From NCBI GenBank assembly GCA_030019335.1, contig JASEET010000002.1:81256-145255 (forward strand): 64,000 nt of DNA, in the 5' to 3' direction. Below the pieces are notes generated by a model. The model made no database searches. It saw only the letters and a list, made by a program, of their open reading frames with translations, and had not been told where the DNA came from. A program made the position numbers and the translations under genes. Origin of the DNA: Candidatus Bathyarchaeia archaeon. Its GTDB lineage: Archaea; Thermoproteota; Bathyarchaeia; Bathyarchaeales; Bathycorpusculaceae. Positions 1 through 9,485 of the stretch are shown here, one piece after another (the first letter of the stretch is position 1; every line of letters starts with the position of its first letter).

Positions 1-620
1 TCGCTTAGCTTCACAAGGTTGTCGCCTGTCCATCCTGAAGTGGGCACAAAAGGTATTTTCTCTACCTTGAAGCCAACCATCTTAAGCATCCTTGAAACTT
101 CATTCTTGACTTCATTGTATCGCTCTTCACTCCAGTTAACTGATACGTCATCCATCTTGTTAACAGCCACAACCATCTGGTTAACGCCTAAGGTGAAAGC
201 TAAGAAGGCGTGCTCCCTTGTTTGACCGCCTGGACCTATGCCTGCTTCGAATTCTCCTCTTTTGGCTGAAACGAAAAGTATGGCGCCGTCACCTTGGCTT
301 GCTCCCGTAATCATGTTTTTAACGAAGTCCCTGTGTCCTGGCGCATCTATAACTGTGAAATAGTACTTTTTCGTTTCAAACTTTAGGAATCGAAGGTCGA
401 TTGTTAATCCTCTTTCCCGCTCCTCTTTAAGGTTGTCGAGAACCCATGCGAACTTGAACGTTTCTTTTCCTAGTTTTCTAGCTTCTTCCTCGAAAGCTTT
501 TATGGTTCTGTCATCAATCGCTCCAGCTAGGTATAGCATGTGTCCTGTTGTTGTTGATTTTCCATGGTCGACGTGTCCAATTATTATTAGGTTTAAGTGT
601 GGTCTTTCAGGTTTACTCAT
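1..620 (-). CDS. tuf: Elongation factor 1-alpha, N-terminal part (cut by window edge)
   Basis: Translation elongation factor that carries aminoacyl-tRNA to the ribosome as a GTP complex in the cytosol. The 206 visible residues are the GTPase domain. G1 is GHVDHGKST at residues 15-23, the switch region contains [10 protein letters not shown] near 67-76, G3 is DAPGH at 92-96 and G4 is NKMD at 154-157. The gene runs off the left edge, so about half of the usual length is missing from view. The start is fixed by a strong GGAGGAG ribosome site a few bases upstream. It would normally lie directly behind rpsG; here a GTPase gene on the opposite strand separates them. Identity is certain from the motifs. 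Confidence 0.97.
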   Translation of the reverse strand, partial: MSKPERPHLNLIIIGHVDHGKSTTTGHMLYLAGAIDDRTIKAFEEEARKLGKETFKFAWVLDNLKEERERGLTIDLRFLKFETKKYYFTVIDAPGHRDFVKNMITGASQGDGAILFVSAKRGEFEAGIGPGGQTREHAFLAFTLGVNQMVVAVNKMDDVSVNWSEERYNEVKNEVSRMLKMVGFKVEKIPFVPTSGWTGDNLVKLS

Positions 621-867
621 TTCTTCTCCTCCTTAATTTTCAAATTTCCTTTAATTTTAGTGAATTCGTTTACACAACTATTCATTCAATTATAAATGGA
701 TTTTGGTGTGTTTTGATTATGGTAAGTTATTCTGTTGATTCCGTTTTATTGTTGAAGAACATTTTCTTTATCGCTAGAAAAAATCAGAGCAACAATTAGA
801 ATGGTGAAAACTTTGGAAACAAATATTAGAGCTGATTTTGGAATTATTGTTTGGACGCGTCTAGGTT

Positions 868-2043
868 ATGCCAACAAACTTGCCTGCTGAAGCAAAACAC
901 AAGTGGGCTGAGGTTTCAGCAGCAAAAAATCCAAGAAAGAAACTTCAACTCCTACAAGAGTTTTTGAGCCTCGTTCCGAAGCATAAAGGTACAGCTAAAC
1001 TTTGTGTCCAAGTTAAAAAGCAAATGGCAACTTTACGGAGAGAAATTGAGGAAAAGAAACGTAAAAAGGCTGGGAAAGGCGGACCAAAATTTTTCATAGA
1101 GAAGGAAGGAGCAGCCCAAGTGGCGCTTGTAGGCTTGACGAACGTTGGAAAAAGTAGCCTACTTGAAGCCACCACAAATGCAAAGGTTGAGATTTCGCCT
1201 AGCCCCTACACCACAAAAGAGCCAGTGCCAAGTATGCTTGCTTATGAGGATGTACAGTTCCAGATTGTGGAAGCCCCAGCGTTAATGAAAGGCTCTGCTG
1301 ACGGTAAAGCATGGGGTCCCCAGACCCTTGCTTTAGCCCGAAATGCTGACAGTTTAATCTTGATGGTGGATTTAACGCAAGACCCTGTTGGACAATTATC
1401 CTTAATTTTGGATGAGATGAAGAAAGCCCGAATATTTGTTAGTAAACCTATGGCACGCGTTGAGATTGAAAGAAAGTTTCTGGGTGCTGGCTTAAGAATA
1501 ATTTTGATTGGTAGGCTTGTTGACTGCACTTTTAGAGATGTTGAAGAACTTCTCAAGAGCTACCGTTTCATGGATGCTGTTGTTAAGATTTATGGAGAAG
1601 CCACGCTTGACGAAGTTGAAGATGCGATTTTTGAAAGCACTGCGTATAAGCCTGCGGTGATAGTTGCAAACAAAATAGATTGGGAGGGTTCTGAAGAGAA
1701 TTTAAAGCTGTTAGAGACCTACGTTGGCAACAAACTGCCCATAGCTGCAGTTTCGTGTGAAAAAGGGTATGGCCTAGAAAAGCTCGGCGAAGTTCTATTC
1801 AAGACATTAAACATAATCCGCGTCTACACCAAAGAACCGAAGGAGAAAGAATTTTCTAAAAGACCATTCATCCTAAAGAAAGGTGCAACAGTCTACGACC
1901 TAGCCAAAAACATTCACAGTGATTTCAGCGAAAACTTTTCCTTTGCAAAGGTCTGGTCTAAACGTCTTGTTTTCAGTCCACAAAAAGTTGGTTCCACATT
2001 TGTTCTTGAAGATGGAGATGTTGTCGAGATTCATGTGAAGTAA
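868..2043 (+). CDS. DRG/OBG-type GTPase with C-terminal TGS domain
   Basis: A TRAFAC-class GTPase of the DRG family, which in archaea and eukaryotes is linked to ribosome function. Residues 1-80 form a basic helical region, the G domain follows (G1 GLTNVGKSS at 89-97, G4 NKID near 268), and a TGS domain occupies about the last 65 residues. G3 is unusual: the place of DTPG or DxPG reads EAPA at 135-138, changing both the metal-contacting Asp and the Gly. The 391-residue length fits DRG proteins. The gene stands alone on the plus strand between EF-1A and rpsG, both on the minus strand. The start ATG lies shortly after a spaced leader. The family call is firm; the precise cellular role is not. 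Confidence 0.88.
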   Translation: MPTNLPAEAKHKWAEVSAAKNPRKKLQLLQEFLSLVPKHKGTAKLCVQVKKQMATLRREIEEKKRKKAGKGGPKFFIEKEGAAQVALVGLTNVGKSSLLEATTNAKVEISPSPYTTKEPVPSMLAYEDVQFQIVEAPALMKGSADGKAWGPQTLALARNADSLILMVDLTQDPVGQLSLILDEMKKARIFVSKPMARVEIERKFLGAGLRIILIGRLVDCTFRDVEELLKSYRFMDAVVKIYGEATLDEVEDAIFESTAYKPAVIVANKIDWEGSEENLKLLETYVGNKLPIAAVSCEKGYGLEKLGEVLFKTLNIIRVYTKEPKEKEFSKRPFILKKGATVYDLAKNIHSDFSENFSFAKVWSKRLVFSPQKVGSTFVLEDGDVVEIHVK

Positions 2044-2061
2044 TTTTATTGAAGGTAGCTG

Positions 2062-2652
2062 CTATCTTGATGCTTGGGCTATTCTTTCTTTTTCGTGGCG
2101 TTTTGAAACCGCGTAGCTTTTCATGTCATGGTTTGCAGCTAGGATTAGCTCTTCTGCTAGGCATTCCGCTATTGAGCGAGGCTTATGTACTGAAGCTTGT
2201 CTTGCTCCTTCACAGATGTGCCTTAAAGCGAGGTCAACTCTTCTTTGCGGAGAGACGTCTACAGACAAGTGGTAAACTATGCCTCCGTAGCTAAGTCTCG
2301 TTGTGTCTTCGCACTGTGCAGAATTCTCCACAGCCCTAACAAGCACTTCTATCGGGTTTCTGCCAGTACGTAAATGGATTATTTCGAGGGCATGTTTCAT
2401 AATGTTTATGGCTTTAGCCTTTTTCCCAGCGTTTTTCCCTGGTCGCATAAGATTGTTTATAAGTCGTTCCACGATGTTTACATTTGCTTTACGAAAGCGT
2501 TTGTGTTCATGACGCCCCATGCTGTGCAGAACTGCAACAGGCTTTAAGGATATGTATCTCTTTAAGCCTAAGTCTTGCACTTCGATGTCGTTGAAACTCC
2601 ATTTCTCTAAAAGCTTTACTTCAGTTTCTTGTTTCTGACTCAAAATTCTCAC
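2062..2652 (-). CDS. rpsG: Small-subunit ribosomal protein uS7
   Basis: Binds the 3' major domain of 16S rRNA in the head of the small subunit. The 196 residues include the family signature [20 protein letters not shown] near 45-64 and the C-terminal [19 protein letters not shown] tail. The start is a GTG whose first bases overlap the rpsL stop (GTGA overlap), which means translational coupling with rpsL. Length is normal for archaeal S7, which has an N-terminal extension over the bacterial protein. It forms an rpsL-rpsG operon; the EF-1A gene that usually follows lies beyond an inverted GTPase gene. Confidence 0.98.
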   Translation of the reverse strand: MRILSQKQETEVKLLEKWSFNDIEVQDLGLKRYISLKPVAVLHSMGRHEHKRFRKANVNIVERLINNLMRPGKNAGKKAKAINIMKHALEIIHLRTGRNPIEVLVRAVENSAQCEDTTRLSYGGIVYHLSVDVSPQRRVDLALRHICEGARQASVHKPRSIAECLAEELILAANHDMKSYAVSKRHEKERIAQASR

Positions 2653-3089
2653 CGCATCGGTTTCTGTTTTCTTCCAAGCACAAGCTCCTTTAAGGATACG
2701 CCGTTAATCATTATGACCTTCCATCTCACACCTGGAATGTCGCCCATGGCTCTTCCACGTGAACCACCTATACCTTCAACTATCACCTCATCATGTTCGT
2801 CAACAACGTTTAAAGCTCCGTCCCCGGGCAGAAAAGCAGTAATAAGCCTACCGTTTTTTATCAGTTGAGTTCTCACACATTTCCTTATGGCGCTGTTGGG
2901 TTGCTTGCTTTCTACACCTACTTTTTCGAGGACTATGCCGCGGCCCATGGGTGCTCCTTCAAGAGGATCTGCTTTTACATCTAGCCTTAACATTCGCCGT
3001 TTATAGTATATGTCACTCCATCTGAACTTTTTCCGTTTTGCCAGTAGTTTTCTTGCGGCGAATTCGCCCTTTGGAGATTTCGAACCCAT
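2649..3089 (-). CDS. rpsL: Small-subunit ribosomal protein uS12
   Basis: Decoding-centre protein of the small ribosomal subunit. The 146 residues are the archaeal/eukaryotic S23-type length. The conserved loop [12 protein letters not shown] lies near residues 62-73, and the decoding loop follows with [14 protein letters not shown] and a [17 protein letters not shown] stretch. The ATG is preceded by a TATA-like element, and rpsG overlaps its stop. First gene of the rpsL-rpsG pair. Identity is certain. Confidence 0.98.
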   Translation of the reverse strand: MGSKSPKGEFAARKLLAKRKKFRWSDIYYKRRMLRLDVKADPLEGAPMGRGIVLEKVGVESKQPNSAIRKCVRTQLIKNGRLITAFLPGDGALNVVDEHDEVIVEGIGGSRGRAMGDIPGVRWKVIMINGVSLKELVLGRKQKPMR

Positions 3090-3127
3090 GGTTTTGTTTT
3101 CCTCTCGCTACGTCTAATCGTATCTCT

Positions 3128-3138
3128 AATATTTAAAC
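3128..3138 (-). promoter_or_regulatory. TATA box for rpsL-rpsG
   Basis: On the minus strand this reads TTTAAATATT, a good archaeal box A, about 40 bases upstream of the rpsL start. With transcription starting about 25 bases downstream it leaves a leader of roughly 15-20 bases. The position is a reading of the sequence; the start site is not measured. Confidence 0.5.
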
Positions 3139-3225
3139 TGTAACATGAAAGTTTTTCCAAAAAGTTTTAGTCCTCACCTTAACAATGTTGTAACGCTAAC
3201 CCTTAATCTCAAGGGGTAATTAGCA

Positions 3226-4020
3226 ATGAATAGTTGGCAATTACTGAAACTTGAAACCTATAATGCTTTTATGAATATGGCTATTGACGAGGCTATTTTA
3301 AGAGCAAGGATTGAAAATCTTGTCCCTAACACCTTGAGGTTTTATTGTTGGAAGCCGTCGACTGTTTCCATTGGAAGATTTCAAAACATCGAAAACGAAG
3401 TTCATTTAGACAACTGCAAAAAGTACGGTGTGTATGTTGTTAGACGGATAACAGGAGGCGGCACAGTTTACCACGATGCTGAAGGCGAAATCACCTACAG
3501 CGTAGTCGTCAGCAAGAAAGACTTGGAAACCGAAGACATAACAGCTGTTTATGCGAAAATATACAGTGGACTAACTGAAGCGGGCAAAATTTTGGGGATA
3601 AACGTAGATTTCAACGAAGGCAACACAAAAACTTGTCCAAACTTAACGGTTAATGGCAAGAAAATTTCTGGAAGTGCACAATCCCATAAGCGAGGAGTTG
3701 TTTTACAACATGGCACACTTCTAGTAGACGTGGACTTAGAGAAAATGTTCACTTTCTTGCGTGTTCCATGGGCTAAAACATGCATGGAAGTCGTAAATGT
3801 TGCGAAACGGAAAATCACCTCAATAAAGAAAGAGCTGGAAAGAGATGTTTCAATAGAGGAGGTAAACCAAGCTCTAACCGAAGGTTTTCAAAAAGCCTTA
3901 AACGTCAAACTTGTGGATGGTGAATTAACACTTTATGAACGTGAGCTTGCAGAAAAACTTTGTAAAGAAAAGTACGCTACTGACGACTGGAATTTTTATG
4001 GTAGAACCAGTGTGGTATAA
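3226..4020 (+). CDS. lplA: Lipoate-protein ligase A family (LplA-type) enzyme
   Basis: Attaches lipoate (or octanoate or biotin) to a carrier lysine through an acyl-AMP intermediate. The 264 residues show the family core: RRITGGGTVYHD at 73-84, the central lysine region NGKKISGSAQ at 143-152, and QHGTLLVD shortly after. The length fits the archaeal large subunit that works with a separate small accessory protein (LplB), which I do not see next door. No lipoylated complex or glycine cleavage gene lies nearby to show the target. The ATG follows a short AAGGGG stretch. A biotin-ligase-like or octanoyltransferase activity cannot be excluded. Confidence 0.86.
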   Translation: MNSWQLLKLETYNAFMNMAIDEAILRARIENLVPNTLRFYCWKPSTVSIGRFQNIENEVHLDNCKKYGVYVVRRITGGGTVYHDAEGEITYSVVVSKKDLETEDITAVYAKIYSGLTEAGKILGINVDFNEGNTKTCPNLTVNGKKISGSAQSHKRGVVLQHGTLLVDVDLEKMFTFLRVPWAKTCMEVVNVAKRKITSIKKELERDVSIEEVNQALTEGFQKALNVKLVDGELTLYERELAEKLCKEKYATDDWNFYGRTSVV

Positions 4021-4031
4021 AGTTCAGTAGC

Positions 4032-5456
4032 CTAATGCTTTTCGATTCTCCATTTTACACCTTGAGGTGTATCCTCAATTATTATGCCCATGGCTTTGAG
4101 CTGTTCTCTGATTCTGTCGGCTGTCTTCCAGTCTTTAGCTTTTCTGGCTTCTTCCCTTTTACGAATAAGCTCTTCAGCCTCTTTGGATAATTTCTCTTCC
4201 TTCTTAACTTCGCCGATTACGCCGAGAACCTTGTCGAACCTCATCATTAACTTGTAGACCTCTTCAGCCTCTTCCTTGCTGAATACATTGTCATCCATGA
4301 GTTTGTTCACTTCTCTAACAAAGTCAAATAAGGGGGCTAACGCGACACTTATGTTTAGGTCGTCATCCATAGCCTCTTCAAAACGCCTCTGCACACTACT
4401 CATTAACGTCTTTATTTTTTCTCTGCATCCTCTTCCATCAGCATCTATTAGCCTATGCATGAAGTTTATTAGGCGGTCAACAGCGCTCTTCGCAGCTTCC
4501 AATCCTTCAAAAGTGAAGTTTAATTGCTGCCTGTAATGGGTTGACATAAGCAAGTAGCGTATAGCCTTCGGGTCATAACCTTTACCAAGCAAGTCTCTTA
4601 AAGTGTAAAAGTTGCCCAATCTCTTAGCCATTTTTCTTCCTTCGACAAGTAAATGCTCATTGTGAAGCCAATAGTTGACGAATTTTTTACCCGTTGCTGC
4701 TTCGCTTTGGGCAATTTCGTTTTCATGATGCGGAAAAAGGTTGTCCACACCACCACAGTGAATATCCAGTGTTTCGCCCAAATATTTCATCGCCATTGCT
4801 GAGCACTCAATGTGCCACCCGGGCCTTCCTTTGCCAAGCTCCGTTTCCCAGAAAACATCACCGTCTTCTTCATCCCATGCTTTCCAGAGGGCAAAATCAC
4901 GTGCCTCTTCTTTCCCGTATTCATCGACTTTCACTCTTGCGCCTGATTTAAGCTCTTCGACTTTAATTTTTGAAAGCTTCCCGTAATCTTTGAATTTCGA
5001 GATATCATAGTAGATTGAGCCATCTTCGCCTCTGTAAGCGTAACCCTTCTCCATCAGCTTTTTTATTAAAGCGACCATCTCGGGGATGTGCTCTGTTGCC
5101 TTGGGATAACGTTCTGCCCTTTCAATGTTTAGTGTTTTTATGTCTTCAAAAAAAGCCTTTATGTAGTGTTCTGTGTACTCTTTAAGTGGTATTCCTTGTC
5201 TTCTAGACGCTACAATTGTTCTGTCATCCACATCTGTTAGGTTCATGACTTGAGTTACATTAAAACCGCGATATTCAAGCCATCTTCTCAACAGGTCTTC
5301 GAAAATGAAGGCTCGGAAGTTTCCTATGTGAGCGAAATCATAAACCGTAGGTCCACATGTGTACATTTTAACTTTGCCTTTCTCTGAAGGAATGAACTTC
5401 TCCTTTTTACGCGTCAACGTGTTGAAGAAGCGTAGATTTTCGGTTGAGGTTTCCAT
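4032..5456 (-). CDS. cysS: Cysteinyl-tRNA synthetase
   Basis: Class I synthetase that charges tRNA-Cys. The zinc-binding Cys is in YTCGPTVYD near residue 34, the HIGH motif is AHIGNF at 42-47, DVDDRT follows the first lobe, a GWHIECSAM segment carries further zinc ligands, and the KMSKS loop is KMAKRLGN near 275. The 474 residues match the family. The C-terminal RKREEARKAKDWKTADRIR helix is the typical anticodon-domain end. It is convergent with the lipoate ligase gene and stands alone as a transcription unit. Presence of CysRS means charging need not go through the Sep-tRNA route. Confidence 0.97.
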   Translation of the reverse strand: METSTENLRFFNTLTRKKEKFIPSEKGKVKMYTCGPTVYDFAHIGNFRAFIFEDLLRRWLEYRGFNVTQVMNLTDVDDRTIVASRRQGIPLKEYTEHYIKAFFEDIKTLNIERAERYPKATEHIPEMVALIKKLMEKGYAYRGEDGSIYYDISKFKDYGKLSKIKVEELKSGARVKVDEYGKEEARDFALWKAWDEEDGDVFWETELGKGRPGWHIECSAMAMKYLGETLDIHCGGVDNLFPHHENEIAQSEAATGKKFVNYWLHNEHLLVEGRKMAKRLGNFYTLRDLLGKGYDPKAIRYLLMSTHYRQQLNFTFEGLEAAKSAVDRLINFMHRLIDADGRGCREKIKTLMSSVQRRFEEAMDDDLNISVALAPLFDFVREVNKLMDDNVFSKEEAEEVYKLMMRFDKVLGVIGEVKKEEKLSKEAEELIRKREEARKAKDWKTADRIREQLKAMGIIIEDTPQGVKWRIEKH

Positions 5457-5514
5457 GGCGTACTCTCCTAAGAAATAGCGGATAAACGATACTTAAGGAT
5501 TTTACGCTAGCGAA

Positions 5515-5661
5515 TTAATCGTATTTTTTCAGTTTTATCATTTCTCTGAAGCTTTTCAGGTCTTGGGCTACGAGTTTTAAAAAGTAGAGTTCTTCCATTG
5601 TTTTTTCAAATTTTGCGAATTCTTCCCGGATTTTCTGCAGAGAATGTTCATTTTGACCCAT
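5515..5661 (-). CDS. Small helical protein, 48 residues
   Basis: A short reading frame begins with MGQNEHSLQKIREEF and ends KLKKYD. It is rich in Lys and Glu and predicted to be one amphipathic helix or coiled coil. A GTGAG sequence sits nine bases before the ATG, a plausible ribosome site. It lies upstream of cysS on the same strand with a gap of about 60 bases. I know no family for it. Coding is supported only by the composition and the ribosome site, so it may be spurious. Confidence 0.4.
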   Translation of the reverse strand: MGQNEHSLQKIREEFAKFEKTMEELYFLKLVAQDLKSFREMIKLKKYD

Positions 5662-5901
5662 TTGTTCTCACTTTCTTTTGGTGCTTCGAGTGGAGGGTTT
5701 TCATTGTTTTTTGGCTAACCACGCAGCCATTCCGTCATCGAGGAGAAAGGAGAAGGCTTCGAAAACGGAAAACAATTCTTGGCTGCTTGTGGTTTAGCCT
5801 TCAACCTCAGCCCTCCAATACTGCATCGTAAGACTTAATATATAAGCTCCTATAAAAACATTACTGAATAACACGAACATGCAAACGTTAAAATAAAAAG
5901 C

Positions 5902-6450
5902 CTACCCGATAGCCAAAATGCCTTCCAAAATTTTCTCTTCACGAACGTCCAACTGTTTAGAAAGCCAAGATTTCAAAAGTGACTCCTGTTTGGGAATCTC
6001 ACCACTGTAGGTTATGACTTGATTGTTCTTTAAAGCATCCACCTGAAACGTTTTCTCATCTTCTTTATACAAGAAAGACAGTGTTTGAGCTTGATAAGCT
6101 AGAGTTTGAAAGTCTTTCCATTGTTTACAACGCAGAATCACTGGCGGACCTTGTGCCACTCTGATTGGTTGAGTCCTTTGTTCTTGCACTGGTTGTGCTG
6201 GTATTGCGGGGGCTTCAGGTGAAGTTGAGAGATACGTGATTAGGTTCGCTATTTCATTCTGTAACGTGGTAAGTCTTTCTTCCACCTTCTCTATTTTCCC
6301 ACTTAACTCGCCAGCATCACCCAACCTTTCAGTTATACCGCCTAACTCGTTTATCAGCCGGTCTAAATCCTTTTCATGCTCCTTCAAAACGTTTATTATG
6401 AAGTCTAAAGCTTCTAAAGCCTCGTCCTTGGATGGAGCTTTCTTAGACAT
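5902..6450 (-). CDS. Coiled-coil protein of unknown function
   Basis: The 182 residues have three parts. About 1-80 is a charged helical coiled coil. A Pro/Ala/Gln-rich linker follows at about 85-110. The end is a compact domain of about 75 residues beginning near PVILRCKQWKDF. There is no signal peptide or membrane segment. A Ser-Lys-rich start and the ATG behind a purine-rich stretch support the start. It faces away from the glutamine synthetase-like gene, so the 160-base gap holds both promoters. I do not recognise the C-terminal domain and assign no function. Confidence 0.65.
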   Translation of the reverse strand: MSKKAPSKDEALEALDFIINVLKEHEKDLDRLINELGGITERLGDAGELSGKIEKVEERLTTLQNEIANLITYLSTSPEAPAIPAQPVQEQRTQPIRVAQGPPVILRCKQWKDFQTLAYQAQTLSFLYKEDEKTFQVDALKNNQVITYSGEIPKQESLLKSWLSKQLDVREEKILEGILAIG

Positions 6451-6629
6451 AGCTTTTTTCCCTTTCCTTTAGTTATTGAATGGCATTCTTTGTAAATAAA
6501 GGTAGCGAATCCTCAAAATGTATCCATATGCAGAGGCATCCGTACGTATTGAAAATTAAAACTTGTATGGGAGAGTTAAAATATCTGGTTTCTAAATAAA
6601 TAAAATGTTCAATGGAAGGATGTATCCTT

Positions 6630-8051
6630 ATGTATGGAACATTAAATTTCCATGAAAAAGAGGAAATCGTCAAATTCATCTCAGAAAAGAGCATCAAAAT
6701 CCTTAATTTATGTCACATTCCAGAAGATGGAAGGCTAAGAACCTTAAGTTTTTCAGTAATGAATAAAAAAAGGATTAATGAAATTTTAGAGTTCGGTGAA
6801 AGAGTTGACGGTTCAAATTTATTCTCATACATTGAAACAGATAAAAGCGACATTTACATAATGCCCAAGTTTGACAGAGTCTTCACTAATCCCTTTTCAA
6901 AAGCGCCCACACTAAACGTTTTATGTGAATATTTAGACGAAAACGGAAAACCGTTAGATGCCGCTCCAAAAAATGTTTTGGCGAGGGCTGAAGAAAAATT
7001 GCGTTCTTCAACTGGTATTGTTCTAAAGGCTCTAGCTGAACTTGAGTTCTACATCATTTCCAAACGCGAAACCGAAATGCTTTTTCCAGGAGCACCAGAT
7101 AAAAACTATCATGAATCTGCTCCTTTCACGAAGTTTGAGGATTTAAGAAATGAAGTTTTGGTCACGTTGGAAGCTGTTGGGATCGCTACAAAATATGGAC
7201 ATAGCGAAGTTGGTCGAATATTACGCAAAGACGATGTATTTATGGAACAGCACGAAGTAGAGTTTATACCGCAGAATTTAGCGGAAATGGCTGAAACAAT
7301 CACAATTGCAAAATGGGTCATTCGAAACATTTGCGCAAAACATGGAGTATCCGTCTCTTTTTCCCCTAAAATAGCTCTAGAACACGTTGGAAACGGAATG
7401 CACATTCACCTGTGCGGGTTAAAAAATGGGAAAAACATAATCGCAAATCCGGATGGAACCTTAAGCATCGAAGCCCTAAAAATGATTGGCGGAATACTAA
7501 AGTTTGCACCAAGCCTCGCAGCCTTCGGAAACACAACACCAGTATCTTATCTGCGTTTTATTGCACGCAAGGAGTCTCCAATGCATATTTGTTGGGGTGC
7601 CAGAAACCGTTTAGCCCTAATACGCATACCATTATGGTGGAACTTTAGAAAAACAAGCGAAGAAGCAGATAATTGCAAGGAAACCTTTGAGTATAGAGCT
7701 CCAGATCCATTGGCAAACGCTTACTTGCTTTTTGCCGGAATAGCCGTAGCCGTAGATTATGGCTTAAAAAACCATGAAGAAGCATTGAAAATTGCCGAAG
7801 AATTACACATCGAAGGAAATGTTGCTGAAAGAAAAATGCTTAAAGTTTTGCCACTTTCTTGCAGTGGATCTGCGGAAAACCTTGAGAAGGATAGACGATT
7901 TTATGAAGCAGACGGAGTTTTCCCCAAGAAATTAATTGATAAGACCATAGAAAAGCTGAAGTTCTATAAGGATAAAAATTTATGGGAGAAATTGGCTGGC
8001 AAGCAAGACGAAATCGAAGACGTGTTAGGGCAGTACCTACATTACGGCTGA
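6630..8051 (+). CDS. Glutamine synthetase family enzyme
   Basis: A GlnA-fold ligase that joins ammonia or an amine to the gamma-carboxyl of glutamate using ATP. The two metal-site glutamate regions are ELEFYI and EQHEVEF, the ATP/metal segment is GNGMHIH, the latch-like region is PVSYLR, and FEYRAPDP carries the conserved Arg near the end. At about 473 residues it is full length. The start ATG at 6630 follows GGAAGGA by nine bases; an in-frame ATG at 6612 is also possible. Several core positions differ from typical glutamine synthetase (WGARNR, with Gly where Ser is usual), so a gamma-glutamyl amide ligase of other specificity is possible. No nitrogen-regulation gene is adjacent. Confidence 0.85.
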   Translation: MYGTLNFHEKEEIVKFISEKSIKILNLCHIPEDGRLRTLSFSVMNKKRINEILEFGERVDGSNLFSYIETDKSDIYIMPKFDRVFTNPFSKAPTLNVLCEYLDENGKPLDAAPKNVLARAEEKLRSSTGIVLKALAELEFYIISKRETEMLFPGAPDKNYHESAPFTKFEDLRNEVLVTLEAVGIATKYGHSEVGRILRKDDVFMEQHEVEFIPQNLAEMAETITIAKWVIRNICAKHGVSVSFSPKIALEHVGNGMHIHLCGLKNGKNIIANPDGTLSIEALKMIGGILKFAPSLAAFGNTTPVSYLRFIARKESPMHICWGARNRLALIRIPLWWNFRKTSEEADNCKETFEYRAPDPLANAYLLFAGIAVAVDYGLKNHEEALKIAEELHIEGNVAERKMLKVLPLSCSGSAENLEKDRRFYEADGVFPKKLIDKTIEKLKFYKDKNLWEKLAGKQDEIEDVLGQYLHYG

Positions 8052-8177
8052 TTAAGCCTGTTAAAACGTGAATGACAATAGAAAAATTTAATGACTGTTC
8101 TATTAGTCATACTCGTCCTCTAAATGAGAAATGCTTATAGCCTATCTTTAACGGTTAAAGTTTCAGAAAAGCCTAAT

Positions 8178-8252
8178 GGGCGGGTAGATCAGCTTGGAAT
8201 GATCGCCACGTTGGCATCGTGGAGGCCGCGGGTTCAAATCCCGCCCCGTCCA
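8178..8252 (+). tRNA. tRNA-Ala (GGC anticodon)
   Basis: A clean 75-base cloverleaf. The acceptor GGGCGGG pairs with CCCGTCC and includes the G3:U70 pair, the alanine identity element. The D stem is GATC/GATC, the anticodon stem is CCACG/CGTGG with loop TTGGCAT, and the T arm is GCGGG-TTCAAAT-CCCGC. The discriminator is A and no CCA is encoded. There is no intron. It marks the left edge of an accessory region that runs to the tRNA-Leu gene. Confidence 0.96.
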
Positions 8253-8411
8253 CAAATTTCGCGTGATTTCCAATTTGCGGGATGGATCTGCTGGTTTTCA
8301 TTTTAATCGAAAATTCTGAAAGTTTAATATATGCCGCTGAGAATAGTACATTAAGCCTTTTTCGGAAGGACTCGGAGAGTTGAAACTTCTGGTTTTCTCC
8401 GGAATTGTTAA

Positions 8412-8783
8412 AATGCCCAAGTTGAAAAGGTTGTAGGTCAATCGGTAGCCTTCACGTCAACAGTTTCTGGCGGATACACTCCATACAGCTATCAATGGTA
8501 TCTTAACGGCAACCCTGTTTCAGGCGCAACATCTTCCACATGGACATTCACGCCAACCTCAAGCGGCATATACTACGTACACCTCAAAGTCACAGACGAT
8601 AAAGGAAATACAGCACAATCTGAAACCGCCCGCATAGCAGTTGCAACCGTTCCAGTCGGAGGCTACTCATTCCCAATACAGGTTACCACCAAAACAGAAC
8701 CAGTAATACCATACATTGCTTTGATAGCAACCCTAACAGCAATCTTCACAAAAATGAGACTAAAAACCAAAAGAAAACACTAA
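8412..8783 (+). pseudogene. C-terminal remnant of a secreted Ig/PKD-like surface protein
   Basis: An open frame of 123 codons with no start and a stop just before it. It encodes a beta-rich Ig/PKD-type module (TPYSYQWYLNGNPVSGA, then TPTSSGIYYVHLKVTDDKGN), a VGGYSFP-type linker, a hydrophobic segment PYIALIATLTAIF and a basic tail KMRLKTKRKH. This order is that of the C-terminal end of surface proteins anchored by one membrane helix. The missing N-terminal part, including any signal peptide, shows it is a remnant. It lies just after tRNA-Ala, as expected for debris of an integration event. Confidence 0.7.
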
Positions 8784-8902
8784 AAAACCATGCAATCCCA
8801 CTTTCAGCACAGATTCCAGCTGCGCAAGTAGAATAACAAACCATCAGCATTTATAACATTGTTCGAGTTCATTTAGTGTTTGGAGAAAACAGACCATAGA
8901 AG

Positions 8903-8957
8903 TCCCTTATCGGGAGACATCTCCACTTGGGGTCAGGTGCAAATCCCAGCGACCCCA
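8903..8957 (+). repeat. Cluster of small hairpins with a tRNA-3'-end look
   Basis: Three inverted repeats lie side by side: TCCC/GGGA (8903-8915), GGAGA/TCTCC (8913-8924) and TGGGGTC/GACCCCA (8928-8957). The last encloses GGTGCAAATCCC, which resembles a T arm. No full cloverleaf can be built. It may be a decayed tRNA 3' end or a folded RNA end; I cannot decide. Confidence 0.3.
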
Positions 8958-9071
8958 CATTTTTGAGCAAGATTTAAGCAACTCCAGGGCGACTCATTTG
9001 CTGAAAGTCTGCAAGAAATTTGCTTCTTGAAAGTACTGGCAATCTTTTTGGAAGTATTTACACGCAGATTT

Positions 9072-9485
9072 CTAATCTTCTTTCTTGAAGCATTCAGATA
9101 AATACTGAAACAGCTCTTCGATGTTGGGTTTCAAAAGGCTGTCTCGAGACATTCGCTTAATGAGATCTACGTCACTCTCTCCTAATATTGTCAAGCGAAA
9201 TTCGCCAATGAGATTTGAAGACAACGATAGGCCCTTGAGTCTGTCAAAAATAGCGTAGTAATCGCCATTTGTCAATATAACCCATCGAGCTCCCTGGTCA
9301 AGTGCATAATTGTAAGCTTGCTGAACTGCATCTGGACTATTATACAGACTTAGGTTCCAATCTTTTTTGACCTCTACAATAACCAGTACTCTATTCTTGT
9401 CCCACAAAGAGATGTCTATTCTACCTTGTCTGTATCTTATATCATGATGTTTTTCATAACCTAACGCGTGGAAAAAATCTTCCAT
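9072..9485 (-). CDS. HSDR_N-like PD-(D/E)XK nuclease domain protein
   Basis: The 137-residue protein looks like the N-terminal nuclease domain of type I restriction R subunits. It has GRIDISLWD with Asp24, then VLVIVEVKK with Glu38 and Lys40, giving the D...ExK active-site pattern, and ARWVILTNGDYYAIF further on, typical of this family. It lacks any helicase part. Its start overlaps the end of the upstream reader-domain gene by 25 bases in the -1 frame, so the two are co-translated or were once one protein. Likely role: cleaving DNA recognised by the partner. The target is unknown; a Mrr-like solo nuclease is the alternative. Confidence 0.7.
   Translation of the reverse strand: MEDFFHALGYEKHHDIRYRQGRIDISLWDKNRVLVIVEVKKDWNLSLYNSPDAVQQAYNYALDQGARWVILTNGDYYAIFDRLKGLSLSSNLIGEFRLTILGESDVDLIKRMSRDSLLKPNIEELFQYLSECFKKED

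Noticed and set aside
8903..8957. A second tRNA gene after tRNA-Ala
   Set aside because: A T-arm-like piece is present, but no D arm, anticodon arm or acceptor of tRNA geometry can be drawn.
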